Origin: Gadus chalcogrammus
Taxonomy: Eukaryota > Chordata > Actinopteri > Gadiformes > Gadidae
Length of the DNA stretch: 64,000 nucleotides
Direction of reading: 5' to 3'
Assembly: GCF_026213295.1 (NCBI RefSeq)
Contig: NC_079427.1
Coordinates: 27,979,746 to 28,043,745, forward strand
Shown here: in pieces, positions 10,889 to 23,000 of the stretch
Position numbering within the stretch: the stretch's first letter is position 1
How the letters are laid out: each line of letters opens with the position of its first letter
Notes under the pieces: model-generated
Seen by the model: only the letters and a program-made list of their open reading frames with translations
What the model was told of the DNA's origin: nothing
Database searches by the model: none
Position numbers and translations under genes: made by a program

Positions 10889-11401
10889 TAGCCTGGCTCC
10901 GCCCGCCTAAGTACTTCCGCTCAATTTGAATTTCCCTTCAGTACTAGGTCTGGACCTGCTGTATGTAATTTGGTTTTCTGGCGCCACCACAGCGGCGCCC
11001 AATCAGCGAACAGAGGGCATGTCTGAGAACAATGACGATAAAGTCGTGCGCCAGTTTGAGTTGTTGTAGGTCGGTAGTTGATTTACAATGTGCAATTTTT
11101 CCCTGATAAATTAAATTAGACGAACAAAACCTGCAGCTGTCGTTGACGGACATTTTCGTGCAGACGCGCAAGGTGTTTGGTTTGTGTACAACCTGCGCGT
11201 GATTCCTGGTGCATGACATACGTCACAACCAAACGTTAGCGATTGGTTATGGCAGATCCAGAGTGGCACTGGGCAGATTCAATCATTTTAAACTTCAACA
11301 GACACCCGCCTTCAAGTGAGTTAACGTTTGTCAATTGATTAGGTCCAGACTCTGTACAAATGAAATGAAGTGAAGTACGAGAGTCTGGTAGAACCAGGCT
11401 A
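10889..11401. mobile_element. 513-bp MITE in hAT transposase
   Basis: Terminal repeats TAGCCTGGCT...ACCAGGCTA. It is flanked by 9-bp repeats CCCTTTCTC (10880-10888) and CCCTTTTTC (11402-11410), one mismatch. Excision would rejoin the VTVAGG and ERAFSKL parts of the transposase motif, confirming the boundaries. The 8-9 bp duplication suggests an hAT-type MITE. Confidence 0.85.
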
Positions 11402-11723
11402 CCCTTTTTCCACCAGCAACAGTAACTGGGAGAGGGCAAAAAATCCTAAGAGCAATGCAGACCTCTCCAAAAATGCTGTGGAGTTGCATTTTATAAATTG
11501 CATTCAAGAGACCAAGGCAGCTGCAAACTGAGGGGAACGTGGCATTAAATATTGAATTAAGATGTATGATTTCCCTCTCAAATTGAGGTGTGAGATCATT
11601 TCTGTATTTAGCCATCAGTGGCTGACTCAAAGAAGCAATACCACTGTCACTTAACTGGCCCACTTTAAGTATGGCGGCAAATTCTTCAACAATATTTGCT
11701 ATGGTCTGAAAGCGAGAATCTAA

Positions 11724-11959
11724 GGCTGCATCCGAATACTCGTACTTGCATACTATATAGTATGCATTTTGTAGTATGCGAAAAATCTAGCGCGTCCGAA
11801 TACTCTAGTATGCATTCTGTAGTACGGAAGTCGTTTCCGAATGCATACTACCGCCAAAGTGAACCACAGACCACACTACGCTATCCCACAATGCAACCGG
11901 AGTCTGGTAACAAACGAAGAAGAGATGGCTGACCCGACACCACCAACAGCGGCTTTTTA

Positions 11960-12011
<52 letters not shown>

Positions 12012-12433
12012 CAATAAAAAAGGAAAATTAACTTCAATCGTCTTTTTCACAGAGTAACAATAACTGTAAATGTATTATTATTATTCCAAAAAAAATGACT
12101 TACCAAATGTCCACATATATACAACATAACCTGCCGTAAGTCGCTCTACGAGATGACCGACGACGCCCTTCTAGCAGAGATATCCATTTCAAGAGCCATT
12201 CGCGTAGAAAGAGACATTTTTTTATTTAATAGCAACGATAACAAGACGGAAAACAGGTACATTTTGCCGCCATCTGGGGGGAGATACATCATCTCCAAAC
12301 ATCCGGTGGAGTTTCGGCGGCGTGCGGAGGCGTTCTACGCATGTCTGTAGACCGTACTACACAGTCAAGTGTAGTATGGTCAAGTAGTAGACACTAGACA
12401 GAAATAGTATGTACTAGGTATTCGGATGCAGCC
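11724..12433. mobile_element. 710-bp Harbinger-type MITE, TSD TAA
   Basis: Exact 15-bp terminal inverted repeats GGCTGCATCCGAATA / TATTCGGATGCAGCC, flanked by TAA (11721-11723 and 12434-12436), the classic PIF/Harbinger target. Removing the element and one TAA gives an uninterrupted transposase frame (...IISD-L-DSRFQ...). Inside are a (GT)24 microsatellite (11962-12010) and a small frame at 12153-12350 starting MTDDALLAEIS, possibly a very degraded MADF-protein start. Confidence 0.9.
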
Positions 12434-13297
12434 TAAGTCACTAATTATGTGGTCAATGGCGGTGAAAACACAGTGTTTCGGAATGTTGCACCTGCACTGT
12501 CTCTGATTGCAGAATCACATTTCTGTTATCAATACACTGCAATAGTTTAACCCAAATGCTGAGAAGTACAATGGCCTCAATGACAAAATAATTCTTCAGA
12601 CCGACACCATCAGCTCTAGCTTTATTCGCAAGGCTGCATGTGCTTAGAATGGAGGCAAGAGCCTCAATCACTCCGGGCAAGTGTTTTGCCACAGGTCTCA
12701 CTGCATCAATCGTGCAATCCAGCGGGTGTCTGACAATTGATGAAGTGAGCATCCTGTGATTCTTTTGAAAATGGCCCATCTCTCCGGACTTGGACTCACA
12801 CAATGTGTACAGAGCTTCATCTTGCCAAGAAGGTTTTAACCTCTGTACTAGTCTGTGCAGCATGTACACCAACAAGATTTAATGTGCGTTAGGCACAAGG
12901 GGAGGTTGCCAAGGGATTTTTTTCAAAATTTGTGCTTGAACACCCTTTATTTTGCCTGACATATTGTGCACCGTTATCATATCCTGTCCCCTGCAATCTC
13001 CAATGTCTATGTAAGTCCAAAAGCACATTTTCCATCATGTCGGCTATCTCTTTTCCTGTTTTTTTATTGAAATTTCAGAATTTGATGAACCTCTGCGTTA
13101 TTGCCCATTCATTCTCACGTTCAATATATGTGAAACAATATCTCAATAGCACAACAGTTTGCTCTGTGTGAGAAATGTCTGGGGTTGCATCACAAATAAT
13201 GCCATAATAGATGGCCTCCAACCTTTCATTTAGGATTTTTTTCAGGACTCTTAGCCCACACAATTCTATGAATTCATTCTGAATTCTTGGACTCGTG

Positions 13298-14306
13298 CAC
13301 TGTAAAAACGAAAACTAAAATTGTTGGTCTCATTATGATTTCTGAGTAAAATGAATATAAAACATTAAGTATTCATGTCAACTGTGCAATGCAATTTAGT
13401 CCAACCAACAATGTTGAGTTTTGGGTCAAGAGTTGGGCTCAGTGTAGTATCTTTGTTAGCAAGAAACACGGGTTTAAGTCAGACTCTGTCTGAGGCTGGG
13501 CCAACTACGGTGCACATGCGCATTTCGACACTTTGGAAAATACGGGGTTTCCTAACGGAATTTTCAGATGGTAAATATTGTGGCGACTCCTACCCCCCGG
13601 GGAGTCTGGGTATTCGTGATGCCGGTTGGGAAAAAGGGGTTTATTGCCTTTTGTCAATTTGTTTCTGTTAGGTTAAGTGGGCTTAACGGGTTTGGGGTCT
13701 TTATTGTTTGTGTTGTTTATTGTGCGTAGTGTTGCCGCCACCGTTACCGAGACTTGCATGTCCGTTGGTTAGGTGTGCGGTGCGCTGTGTGTTGTGGGTG
13801 TGTGTTAAATAAAGGCAGCTCTCGGGATCGTGCGGTGTATGAGGCACGAGAGTTGCGTCACCGTTTAACCTGGGCTCCTATATCGTACAGAACAAGTTTG
13901 ACCATAATGTCGAACTTGTTCTGCACTTTGGTTTGCTGCATTTAGACAGCGATTCTCTGCTGCTGAAATAGCTACATGTTGCTTGTTCTATTGCTGTCTG
14001 ACATTCAATAATGCAAATTGGAAGTTTCCAATTATTAATTTTAATAAAGTGAACTTAAAACTAGTTTTCCATTCTTTGAGTTTTTTTTTTTTTTATAATA
14101 TTAACCTTAATTTGAAATATTAAGTTAACAACCCTGACTTACTTTTTTGAATTTTGTAAAATATAAAATCTTAGTTGGTATAACTCTAACTTTCTAGTTT
14201 GTCTAAAGAAGAAAAATGACATTTTGTTGGGCTCAAAACTCAAACATTTATTGCAGTAAGTTGCCTTGCAATTTTGAGTTTTCTCAACCTTTCATTTTTT
14301 ACAGTG
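13298..14306. mobile_element. CACTG-ended MITE in hAT transposase
   Basis: Ends CACTGTAAAAACG and CATTTTTTACAGTG form an 11-bp inverted repeat with the CACTG start of EnSpm/CACTA-like elements; flanking dinucleotide TG is duplicated (13296-13297, 14307-14308). Removing the element plus one TG restores the transposase frame across the site. It contains a likely solo LTR at 13580-13888. Confidence 0.75.
13580..13888 (+). mobile_element. Probable solo LTR
   Basis: Begins TGTGGCGACTCC, contains TTAAATAAAGG (poly-A signal context) near 13807, and ends near TATCGTACA. Composition (GC-rich, GTGTG-rich) differs sharply from the AT-rich host element. I could not match a target duplication, so the edges are approximate. 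A 15-bp-arm inverted repeat (CAGAACAAGTTTGAC and partner) follows at 13888-13923. Confidence 0.5.
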
Positions 14307-16130
14307 TGTAGTGAGTCAGTCTGCTATTTGTTGAAGTTCTCATTTGCTCTAAGTGTTCCTTCAAAATAGGATCAAAACGAGCTAAAAGCTCAAGGGTTCC
14401 CAAGAAATTACCATTGTGAATATTCCCTAGTTCTGTGTTTCTACCCCTGAAAGGCAAATTCCTTGAGGCCAAGCTGAGAGTCACCTGAAGTAATCTCTCT
14501 AAGAGAGCTCTGTTCCTTTCAATTTCAGACTGCATCTGTTTTTGTAGGTGACAGTCAATGCCACTTGCAGCCATAACAGAGCACTGCAGATTTTTCCACT
14601 TTACGTAACACTCTCTGTGGGTCCTGAAATTTGTCATACATTCGTCGCCACTTCACCCTGCTCATTTTGTATCCCTCAATACTATTCAGGGAACTATGGG
14701 AGGGCTTTTTTAATGAATGTGAAAAGAGGATGCAGGGAATGCAGAAAAGTGCATTCAAACTCTTGCTATGGACTAACCAGTACCTCTTTACCTTTTCCCT
14801 GCCATTTGGTGTCTTGAAATATTTAAGGTAATCAGGGAAAGGCTTTCCCTCTCCATTGTTGGGCATCTCCTCATCTTCCCCAACAGCAATCTTTCTGACA
14901 ATACTTGCCCTGTCATTATCAGTCAATCTTGCTGGCCACAAACCTGGGTCAACAGAAAGCAGCTGATCTGGGTCTGAGACCAGTACATGTGGCTCATCAG
15001 CCTGTGGCTCACATCTGTCTGACGTGTCCCTCATTTCAGCCTCACTTGGTTCCTCCACTTCCTCATCAGTGCTGCTTCTACTTGGACTGTCCTCCTTCTC
15101 CCCTTCTTCTATTTCAACCTCACTGGTTTCTTCTGTGGGTTCATCATGGCTTGAAGAGGGCCCTGACTCTAAGATACATCATATAATTCAGAATATGTCT
15201 CAATTATCTGAACATATTAAACAATGTTGTCAACAGTCTATTTGATTGGATTGAGCTGGGCATGACTAAATATGTAATTGTATGTTTTGATTTGCTGCAT
15301 TAGCCTACAAAAAATAGCATCTATTAATCTAACGGTAGAGTACTTTTAGTTTTAGCTGATTTAAAACTTAAAAGTCAGCTAAAATGTCAGTATCCTTAGT
15401 TTAATGTCTGCTAATATTGTAATGCAGCCAATCAAAATATTCAAAATCTGTTTACATAAATGTTAACCCCAAAGACTTTTGTTCATGGATTGCACATAGG
15501 CTCACCTTCTTGCCTTTCAACTGAGGGGGGTAATCCTGGGGCTGCATCTGTGCATGAGGGCAGTTTTCATTAGCTAATGTCAACAGCTGTCATGCTGGCA
15601 AGCAGTATGGAATGTTAATCATTGCATTATCTCCATTTATACCATGGTCTGGGTGAATACTAGATTCTGATTGGCTGGAGGGTGTAGGTTAAAAAGTGTT
15701 AATTTACCCCTAGGAAAGACGTTGACCCTATGAAGACGCTATGGCCACGTTGCTTGGCAATGCCTGCATACAGGAGTTATTAAACAGTCCGCTCGACTTG
15801 TAAAAATAATGTAGGCTATTTGTAGATAGGTAGGCTATTGGATATCATGTGAATGGTAATGCAAACGATATTTTCAGTTTTATCATCCAGTGCAGGCTGT
15901 AATTATTTTAGCTACAGTAGCGCTAACTGCTAGGCTAGGCTTGTTATCAGGTTGTTGGGAAAGTGTAGAGGGAAGGAATATACCTTTCTTGGTAAAAAAC
16001 TGGGTGACGAACTGTCGACCGCTTTGAGCTCTTTCTTCTTTCTTTCCTCTCTTTCCTCCCCTGACCACCGGACTTCTTCATTTCACCGACCGGGATACAC
16101 ACAAACTGACTTTAGACTGCTAGTGTAACA

Positions 16131-16740
16131 CCGGGATTCCACCGGACGCGTTACGGCAACGTCACGGCTGCGGCACGTCTTGGCCGCGACTTTGCCCTGC
16201 TTGCATTTCCACCGGGCGCGTTACGGCAGCGCAACGCTGCCTTGCGAGCCAGCCGTATTCACGCGAGATCACGAGATCCCGCGATAATCCTAAACCTAAT
16301 GTACTCACCTTCCACTCCCAAAACTACTGCAATTAAATGCCAGGCTTTGTCCTTTCTGACATTGTTCTTATAAAAAGGATGATTTGAGACCCTTTGATTG
16401 ATTGACTGCTGACCTGGTGCCACCGGTCATGACGTAATAAAGTTGGTGTTTTATTTATTGTGTTTTGTATTTTGAAAATTGAGCGGAATGCTCTATGGCT
16501 TTTACTTTTTCACTTCCTGCCCTGATCGATCTGCTCTGTTGAAATTGACGCGGTTCAGCAGCGGCTCGCGGCAAAAATAGGAATGCTACGGAATGATAGC
16601 GCTGCGGCGCAGCACGCCGCTCCTGGGACGCTGCTGAGACGTTCCGCAGCCGCGCCGGTGGAAATGGTCTCATTGATTAGAGTGGAACCTATCTGCTGCG
16701 GTGACCGCGGCCAAGACGTGCCGCTGCCGTAAAGGCCTCC
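16131..16740. mobile_element. Harbinger-type derivative with partial MADF exon
   Basis: Left ATTCCACCGGACGCGTTACGG matches the inverted right arm CCGCGGCCAAGACGTGCCGCTGCCGTAA only inside the outermost bases, so the right tip was lost where the next Harbinger begins. The interior is clearly homologous to 54766-55436. On the minus strand from about 16385 to 16309 it encodes the second half of a MADF domain (DKAWHLIAVVLGVEG) followed by a GTGAG splice donor at 16308; the first half is deleted. Confidence 0.7.
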
Positions 16741-16886
16741 ACACACCGGCGCCGCAGCGCAGCGTCGTATTTTACGCGCGTCAAAAGCACGCCCCTAGCA
16801 CCAACAGGAGGCGGCGCGACGGCCGCGCTGCAGTATAAAATCAGGAAGTCACCTGTCAATCAACCGCAGCAAAGACACGAAACGCA

Positions 16887-17526
16887 ATGGGTGAGTAGCC
16901 TATTGTAGCCTAGTTTATTTATTTTCCATCTTTTTGGCTGAATAGTTGGAAAAATGTAGGCTAATCTGCGCAGTGAAAGTATGTTTTCAAGCATCAGATC
17001 AACTTAGTTTGTAGGGCACTTTATCGTTTTATTGACTGTCATTTCTTATTTATTTATATTTTGCAATTATTCATCTACTGCATCAACAATCTCAATATCT
17101 GCAGGACCTTCTATTAAGCCTTTTTAGTATATAGTGCAGTCACCTTTTAAGGCCAATTGTTATTGTGTGTATTTATTGTATTGAGCTCCTGGATGGCTTT
17201 ATTGATCCCCATTGGGACCAATACAGTATCTATCTATCTATCCATCTATCTATCCTTAACATAGCCACACATTTACATGTATGCAGCCAGTAGTTAGCCA
17301 TTTTAATTGAGCAAGCTCTTTTACATTTTATTGAGTTTTTTTTATTTCAACAGAACAAATAACTGTTGCCAGACAGAGGGGGGCTGCCCTTCTTCTCCTG
17401 CAAGGAGCAAGGAGAAGACGAAGGGTTTGGGTGCACCCCATCAATGAACGGAGACAAGAACAGGGGGTATGCCACAATCTGGTCCAGGAGCTCCGTGCAG
17501 ATCCTGAGAGGCACGCCAATATTTAA
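16887..17526 (+). pseudogene. Harbinger transposase N-terminal exons (copy 1)
   Basis: Exon 1 contributes only ATGG (16887-16890) before a GTGAGT donor; the acceptor TTTCAACAG ends at 17353 and exon 2 runs 17354-17526. Spliced, it begins MEQITVARQRGAALLLL and contains the basic RRRRRVWVHPINERR block found at the start of HARBI1-type transposases, then LVQELRADPERH before a stop at 17524-17526. The stop follows from an internal deletion that removed the DDE domain. The splice model is inferred from consensus sites and from the in-frame protein match. Confidence 0.65.
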
Positions 17527-18055
17527 TTCGCTACTAAGTGTGCAATGGCAGAACCATATGGTGCAGCCTATATGATGACCTATAATCTAGTTATTATCCC
17601 TCTCTGGTATACTCTTTTGCATATATATACTTTTTTTTTATCCCTCGGGATAAATACAGTGATGTTATTGCTGTGCTGGATTCAGTAGCCAGTGTATTTT
17701 ATTTGAGTGCTCAAGACACTTAATGTTATTTTTCCCTAAATCCAGAGGGACAGTTAATACATGTTCTGATAACAGAGAGACAGTTAATACATGACAATGC
17801 ATTTTTGAGTTTTGCCTGTGTTTCCTTTTACTTATCTATTTTATTGTATGAGAATGTTTCTATGTGAAGCACTTTGAGTCTGCTTCATGTATTAAAAGTG
17901 CTATATGAAAGAAGTTGCCTTGCCTTAAATAAAAAAATATATATTACAAGTAATCTGGTTTCTACCTACATGGTGTGATTATGTGACTTGATTTCGTCTA
18001 TTTCCCATTATGGTTAATGGTTTGGGTACTTAGTCCACCATTGTTGATTTCTCAC

Positions 18056-18188
18056 CTGAAGATCCAATCTCCAGAGCTATGGCTCGCCAGGCAATGTCCT
18101 TTTTGGAGTTGTCTTTGTAATGACGGGAACTTTGGTCATACAATTCGACATATTTTTCCACCTCGACGACCAGTCTCTCATCGTCCAT
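18056..18188 (-). CDS. MADF-domain exon 1 (Harbinger partner protein), copy 1
   Basis: From ATG at 18188 the minus strand reads MDDERLVVEVEKYVELYD, then KKDIAWRAIALEIG, the conserved halves of a MADF DNA-binding domain, and stops exactly at a GTGAG donor (18055-18051). The exon is 133 nt, ending in phase 1. MADF/Myb-like proteins help Harbinger transposases enter the nucleus and bind DNA. Downstream exons are not evident in this shortened element. Open frames in the other registers here are shadows. Confidence 0.7.
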
Positions 18189-18575
18189 TCTCGTAATTGT
18201 TTATCACAAACGAAAGAGGGCGACATCCAGTGGTGAGGGGTAGATATGGAGGTGCCTACGGGACCCGGGATGTACAAACCAGCTTTTACAAAGCGCTTTT
18301 TCAGGGGCGGCGACGCTCGGGAATAGAACATTGTCTCGAAGAGTAGTTGGGCGGCGCGGCGCGAACGCTGCCGCGCGGCTAGTCGGCGCCGGTGTGTGCT
18401 AGTACACCCGGAATAATGGGGGCAGACTTTTTGACGCGCCGCAGCGCAGCGTCGCGTATTTTACGCGCGTCAAAAGCACGCCCCTAGCACCAACAGGAGG
18501 CGGCGCGACGGCCGCGCTGCAGTATAAAATCAGGAAGTCACCTGTCAATCAACCGCAGCAAAGACACGAAACGCA

Positions 18576-19228
18576 ATGGGTGAGTAGCCTATTGTAGCCT
18601 AGTTTATTTATTTTCCATCTTTTTGGCTGAATAATTGGAAAAATGTAGGCTAATCTGCGCAGTGAAAGTATGTTTTCAAGCATCAGATCAACTTAGTTTG
18701 TAGGGCACTTTATCGTTTTATTTACTGTCATTTCTTATTTATTTTATATTTTGCAATTATTCATCTACTGCATCAACAATCTCAATAACTGCAGGACCTT
18801 CTATTAAGCCTTTTTAGTATATAGTGCAGTCACCTTTTAAGGCCAATTGTTATTGTGTGTATTTATTGTATTGAGCTCCTGGATGGCTTTATTGATCCCC
18901 ATTGGGACCAATACAGTATCTATCTATCTATCCATCTATCTATCCTTAACATAGCCACACATTTACATGTATGCAGCCAGTAGTAATCCATTTTAATTGA
19001 GCAAGCTCTTTTACATTTTATTGAGTTTTTTTTATTTCAACAGAACAAATAACTGTTGCCAGACAGAGGGGGGCTGCCCTTCTTCTCCTGCAAGGAGCAA
19101 GGAGAAGACGAAGGGTTTGGGTGCACCCCATCAATGAACGGAGACAAGAACAGGGGGTATGCCACAATCTGGTCCAGGAGCTCCGTGCAGATCATGAGAG
19201 GCACGCCATTATTTCAATTCGCTACTAA
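18576..19228 (+). pseudogene. Harbinger transposase N-terminal exons (copy 2)
   Basis: Same structure as in copy 1: ATGG at 18576-18579, GTGAGT donor, acceptor CAG at 19041-19043, exon 2 19044-19228. Differences from copy 1 are a Pro to His change (GATCCT to GATCAT) and a one-base insertion near 19214 that extends the frame by a few residues to a stop at 19226-19228. Catalytic domain absent. Confidence 0.65.
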
Positions 19229-19744
19229 GTGTGCAATGGCAGAACCATATGGTGCAGCCTATATGATGACCTATAATCTAGTTATTATCCCTCTCTGGTA
19301 TACTCTTTTGCATATATATACTTTTTTTTTATCCCTCGGGATAAATACAGTGATGTTATTGCTGTGCTGGATTCAGTAGCCAGTGTATTTTATTTGAGTG
19401 CTCGAGACACTTAATGTTATTTTTCCCTAAATCCAGAGAGACATTTAATACATGATCTGATACCAGAGAGACAGTTAATACATGACAATGCATTTTTGAG
19501 CTTTGCCTGTGTTTCCTTTTACTTATCTATTTTATTGTATGAGAATGTTTCTATGTGAAGCACTTTGAGTCTGCTTCATGTATTAAAAGTGCTATATGAA
19601 TGAAGTTGCCTTGCCTTAAATAAATATATATTACAAGTAATCTGGTTTCTACCTACATGGTGTGATTATATGTGACTTGATTTCGTCTATTTCCCATTAT
19701 GGTTAATGGTTTGGGTACTTAGTCCACCATTGTTGATTTCTCAC

Positions 19745-19877
19745 CTGAAGATCCAATCTCCAGAGCTATGGCTCGCCAGGCAATGACCTTTTTGGAGTTG
19801 TCTTTGTAATGACGGGAACTTTGGTCATACAATTCGACATATTTTTCCACCTCGACGACCAGTCTCTCATCGTCCAT
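19745..19877 (-). CDS. MADF-domain exon 1, copy 2
   Basis: ATG at 19877, 133 nt to the GTGA donor at 19744-19741, with the same MADF halves as copy 1 and one coding change near 19785 (CATTGCC to CATTGCC context GTCCTT/ACCTTT). It retains the same length and splice donor. Confidence 0.65.
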
Positions 19878-20016
19878 TCTCGTAATTGTTTATCACAAAC
19901 GAAAGAGGGCGACATCCAGTGGTGAGGGGTAGATATGGAGGTGCCTACGGGACCCGGGATGTACAAACCAGCTTTTACAAAGCGCTTTTTCAGGGGCGGC
20001 GACGCTCGGGAATAGA

Positions 20017-23000
20017 CCGTGGTGAAGTTAGTTTGAAGTTGGATATTCGACGGATATTCGGCCATTCATTTCCTATGGAAAATTACTTTTTGCTCAATAG
20101 CTTCCGAGTTATAGGACCCAGAGGCCCCAGACCAATGTTGACCTGTCCTACTATGTGGTACTAACAACACACACCTCACTAAAAATAATATTTTGCTCCT
20201 CCTATTTTATTTAAATATTTTAAGAATCCCATTCATTTCCTATGGGAAATTGCTTTTTGCTCAATAGCTTCCGAGTTATAGGACCCAGAGGCCCCAGACC
20301 AATGTTGACCTGTCCTACTATGTGGTACTAACAACACACACCTCACTAAAAATTAATATTTTGCTCCTCCTATTTTATTTAAATATTTTAAGAATCCCAT
20401 TTTTCCTATGGGAAATTGCTTTTTGCTCAATAGCTTCCGAGTTAGAGGACCCAGAGGCCCCAGACCAATGTTGACCTGTCCTACTATGTGGTACTAACAA
20501 CACACACCTCACTAAAAATTAATATTTTGCTCCTCCTATTTTATTTAAATATTTTAAGAATACCATTCATTTCCTATGGAAGACGGCTTTTTGCTCAATA
20601 GCTTCCGAGTTATGGGACCCAGAGGCCCCAGACCAATTTAGACCTGTTCTACTATGTGGTACTAACAATACACACCTCACTAAAAATTAATATTTTGCTC
20701 CTCCTATTTTATTTAAATATTTTAAGAATCCCATTCATTTCCTATGGAAGACGGCTTTTTGCTCAATAGCTTCCGAGTTATGGGACCCAGAGGCCCCAGA
20801 CCAATTTAGACCTGTTCTACTATGTGGTACTAACAACACACACCTCACTAAAAATTTATATTTTGCTCCTCCTATTTTATTTAAATATTTTAAGAATCCC
20901 ATTCATTTCCTATGGGAAATTGCATTTTGCTCAATAGCTTCCGAGTTATAGGACCCAGAGGCCCCAGACCAATGTTGACCTGTCCTACTATGTGGTACTA
21001 ACAACACACACCTCACTAAAAAATAATATTTTGCTCCTCCTATTTTATTTAAATATTTTAAGAATCCCATTCATTTCCTATGGGAAATTGCTTTTTGCTC
21101 AATAGCTTCCGAGTTATAGGACCCAGAGGCCCCAGACCAATGTTGACCTGTCCTACTATGTGGTACTAACAACACACACCTCACTAAAAATTAATATTTT
21201 GCTCCTCCTATTTTATTTAAATATTTTAAGAATCCCATTCATTTCCTATGGGAAATTGCTTTTTGCTCAATAGCTTCCGAGTTATAGGACCCAGAGGCCC
21301 CAGACCAATGTTGACCTGTCCTACTATGTGGTACTAACAACACACACCTCACTAAAAATTAATATTTTGCTCCTCCTATTTTATTTAAATATTTTAAGAA
21401 TCCCATTCATTTCCTATGGAAGACGGCTTTTTGCTCAATAGCTTCCGAGGTATGGGACCATGAGGCCCCAGACCAATTTAGACCTGTTCTACTATGTGGT
21501 ACTAACAACACACACCTCACTAAAAATTAATATTTTGCTCCTCCTATTTTATTTAAATATTTTAAGAATCCCATTCATTTCCTATGGAAGACGGCTTTTT
21601 GCTCAATAGCTTCCGAGTTATGGGACCCAGAGGCCCCAGACCAATTTAGACCGGTTCTACTATGTGGTACTAACAACACACACCTCACTAAAAAATAATA
21701 TTTTGCTCCTCCTATTTTATTTAAATATTTTAAGAATCCCAATCATTTCCTATGGGAAATTGCTTTTTGCTCAATAGCTTCCGAGTTATAGGACCCAGAG
21801 GCCCCAGACCAATGTTCACCTGTTCTACTATGTGGTACTAACAACACACCTCACTAAAAATTAATATTTTGCACCTCCTATTTAATTTAAATATTTTAAG
21901 AATCCCATTCATTTCCAATGGGAAATTGCTTTTTGCTCAATAGCTTCCGAGTTATAGGAGCCAGTGGCCCCAGACCAATGTTGACCTGTCCTACTATGTG
22001 GTACTAACAACACACACCTCACTAAAAATTTATATTTTGCTCCTCCTATTTTATTTAAATATTTTAAGAATCCCATTCATTTCCTATGGGAAATTGCATT
22101 TTGCTCAATAGCTTCCGAGTTATAGGACCCAGAGGCCCCAGACCAATGTTGACCTGTCCTACTATGTGGTACTAACAACACACACCTCACTAAAAATTAT
22201 ATTTTGCTCCTCCTATTTTATTTAAATATTTTAAGAATCCCATTCATTTCCTATGGAAAACGGCTTTTTGCTCAATAGCTTCTGAGTTATGGGACCCAGA
22301 GGCCCAGACCAATTTAGACATGTTCTACTATGTGGTACTAACAACACACACCTCACTAAAAAATAATATTTTGCTCCTCCTATTTTATTTAAATATTTTA
22401 AGAATCCCATTCATTTCCTATGGGAAATTGCTTTTTGCTCAATAGCTTCCGAGTTATAGGACCCAGAGGCCCCAGACCAATGTTGACCTGTCCTACAATG
22501 TGGTACTAACAACACACACCTCACTAAAAATTAATATTTTGCTCCTCCTATTTTATTTAAATATTTTAAGAATCCCATTAATTTCCTATGGGAAATTGCT
22601 TTTTGCTCAATAGCTTCCGAGTTAGAGGACCCAGAGGCCCCAGACCAATGTTGACCTGTCCTACTATGTGGTACTAACAACACACACCTCACTAAAAATT
22701 AATATTTTGCTCCTCCTATTTTATTTAAATATTTTAAGAATACCATTCATTTCCTATGGAAGACGGCTTTTTGCTCAATAGCTTCCGAGTTATGGGACCC
22801 AGAGGCCCCAGACCAATTTAGACCTGTTCTACTATGTGGTACTAACAATACACACCTCACTAAAAATTAATATTTTGCTCCTCCTATTTTATTTAAATAT
22901 TTTAAGAATCCCATTCATTTCCTATGGAAGACGGCTTTTTGCTCAATAGCTTCCGAGTTATGGGACCCAGAGGCCCCAGACCAATTTAGACCTGTTCTAC

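Larger units (their letters stand above)
10690..15178 (-). pseudogene. ZMYM1-like hAT transposase
   Basis: Pieces in order on the minus strand. 15178-14650: acidic N-terminus after a splice acceptor (TTAG), then DPGLWPARL and the TTF-finger block with CIPCILFSHS. 14637-14310: WKNLQCSVMAASGID, LASRNLPFRG and NGNFLGTLELLARFDP. 13297-12930: TPDISHTEQTVVLLRY-type catalytic region. 12875-12437: KARADGVGLKNYF and IWVKLLQCIDNRNV. 11723-11402: MAKYRNDLTPQFEREI, then ALRIFCPLPVTVAGG. 10888-10690: the C-terminal dimerisation end with ERAFSKLNLIKNY and SIEHELALSPDFKDLI. Several frameshifts (near 14640, 12840 and 10830) make it a pseudogene, but the order of conserved blocks is complete, so it was once autonomous. 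Confidence 0.8.
10136..16130 (-). mobile_element. Autonomous-type hAT (ZMYM1-like), decayed, with nested inserts
   Basis: The minus strand encodes a broken multi-exon transposase of the ZMYM1/TTF-finger hAT type between about 15178 and 10690. The low-coordinate end, GCAGGGACGTCCCTAGGAATTCTGGGCCCC at 10136-10165, resembles an hAT terminus. A probable first exon with GRQFVTQFFTKK followed by a GT donor lies at 15984-16068. The opposite terminus was not found, probably lost at the junction with the next element near 16130. Three DNA elements (10889-11401, 11724-12433, 13298-14306) sit inside the coding part. Confidence 0.75.
16741..18397. mobile_element. Harbinger derivative, copy 1 (complete ends)
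   Basis: Terminal inverted repeats ACACACCGGCGCCG / CGGCGCCGGTGTGT enclose 1.66 kb. The plus strand carries a promoter-like start (CAGTATAAAATCAGG at 16831-16845) and a two-exon transposase N-terminus; the minus strand carries a MADF exon. The two genes converge, the arrangement known for Harbinger elements, which need a transposase plus a DNA-binding partner. The catalytic exons are deleted. A (TATC)n tract lies at 17227-17254. No clean 3-bp target duplication was recognised. Confidence 0.8.
18434..20016. mobile_element. Harbinger derivative, copy 2 (both tips truncated)
   Basis: Head-to-tail copy of 16741-18397 with only scattered differences. The match starts inside the left terminal repeat (GCCGCAGCGCAGCGTCG) and ends at GGGAATAGA, where copy 1 continues ACATTGTC but copy 2 passes into satellite DNA. 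The 36-bp spacer at 18398-18433 is unrelated. The close similarity suggests duplication or template switching, not two independent old insertions. Confidence 0.8.

Noticed and set aside
17366..19379. Plus-strand ORFs starting MPDRGGLPFFSCKEQG
   Set aside because: They are a shifted register of the Harbinger transposase exon; the register with the RRRRRVWVHP block is the real one.
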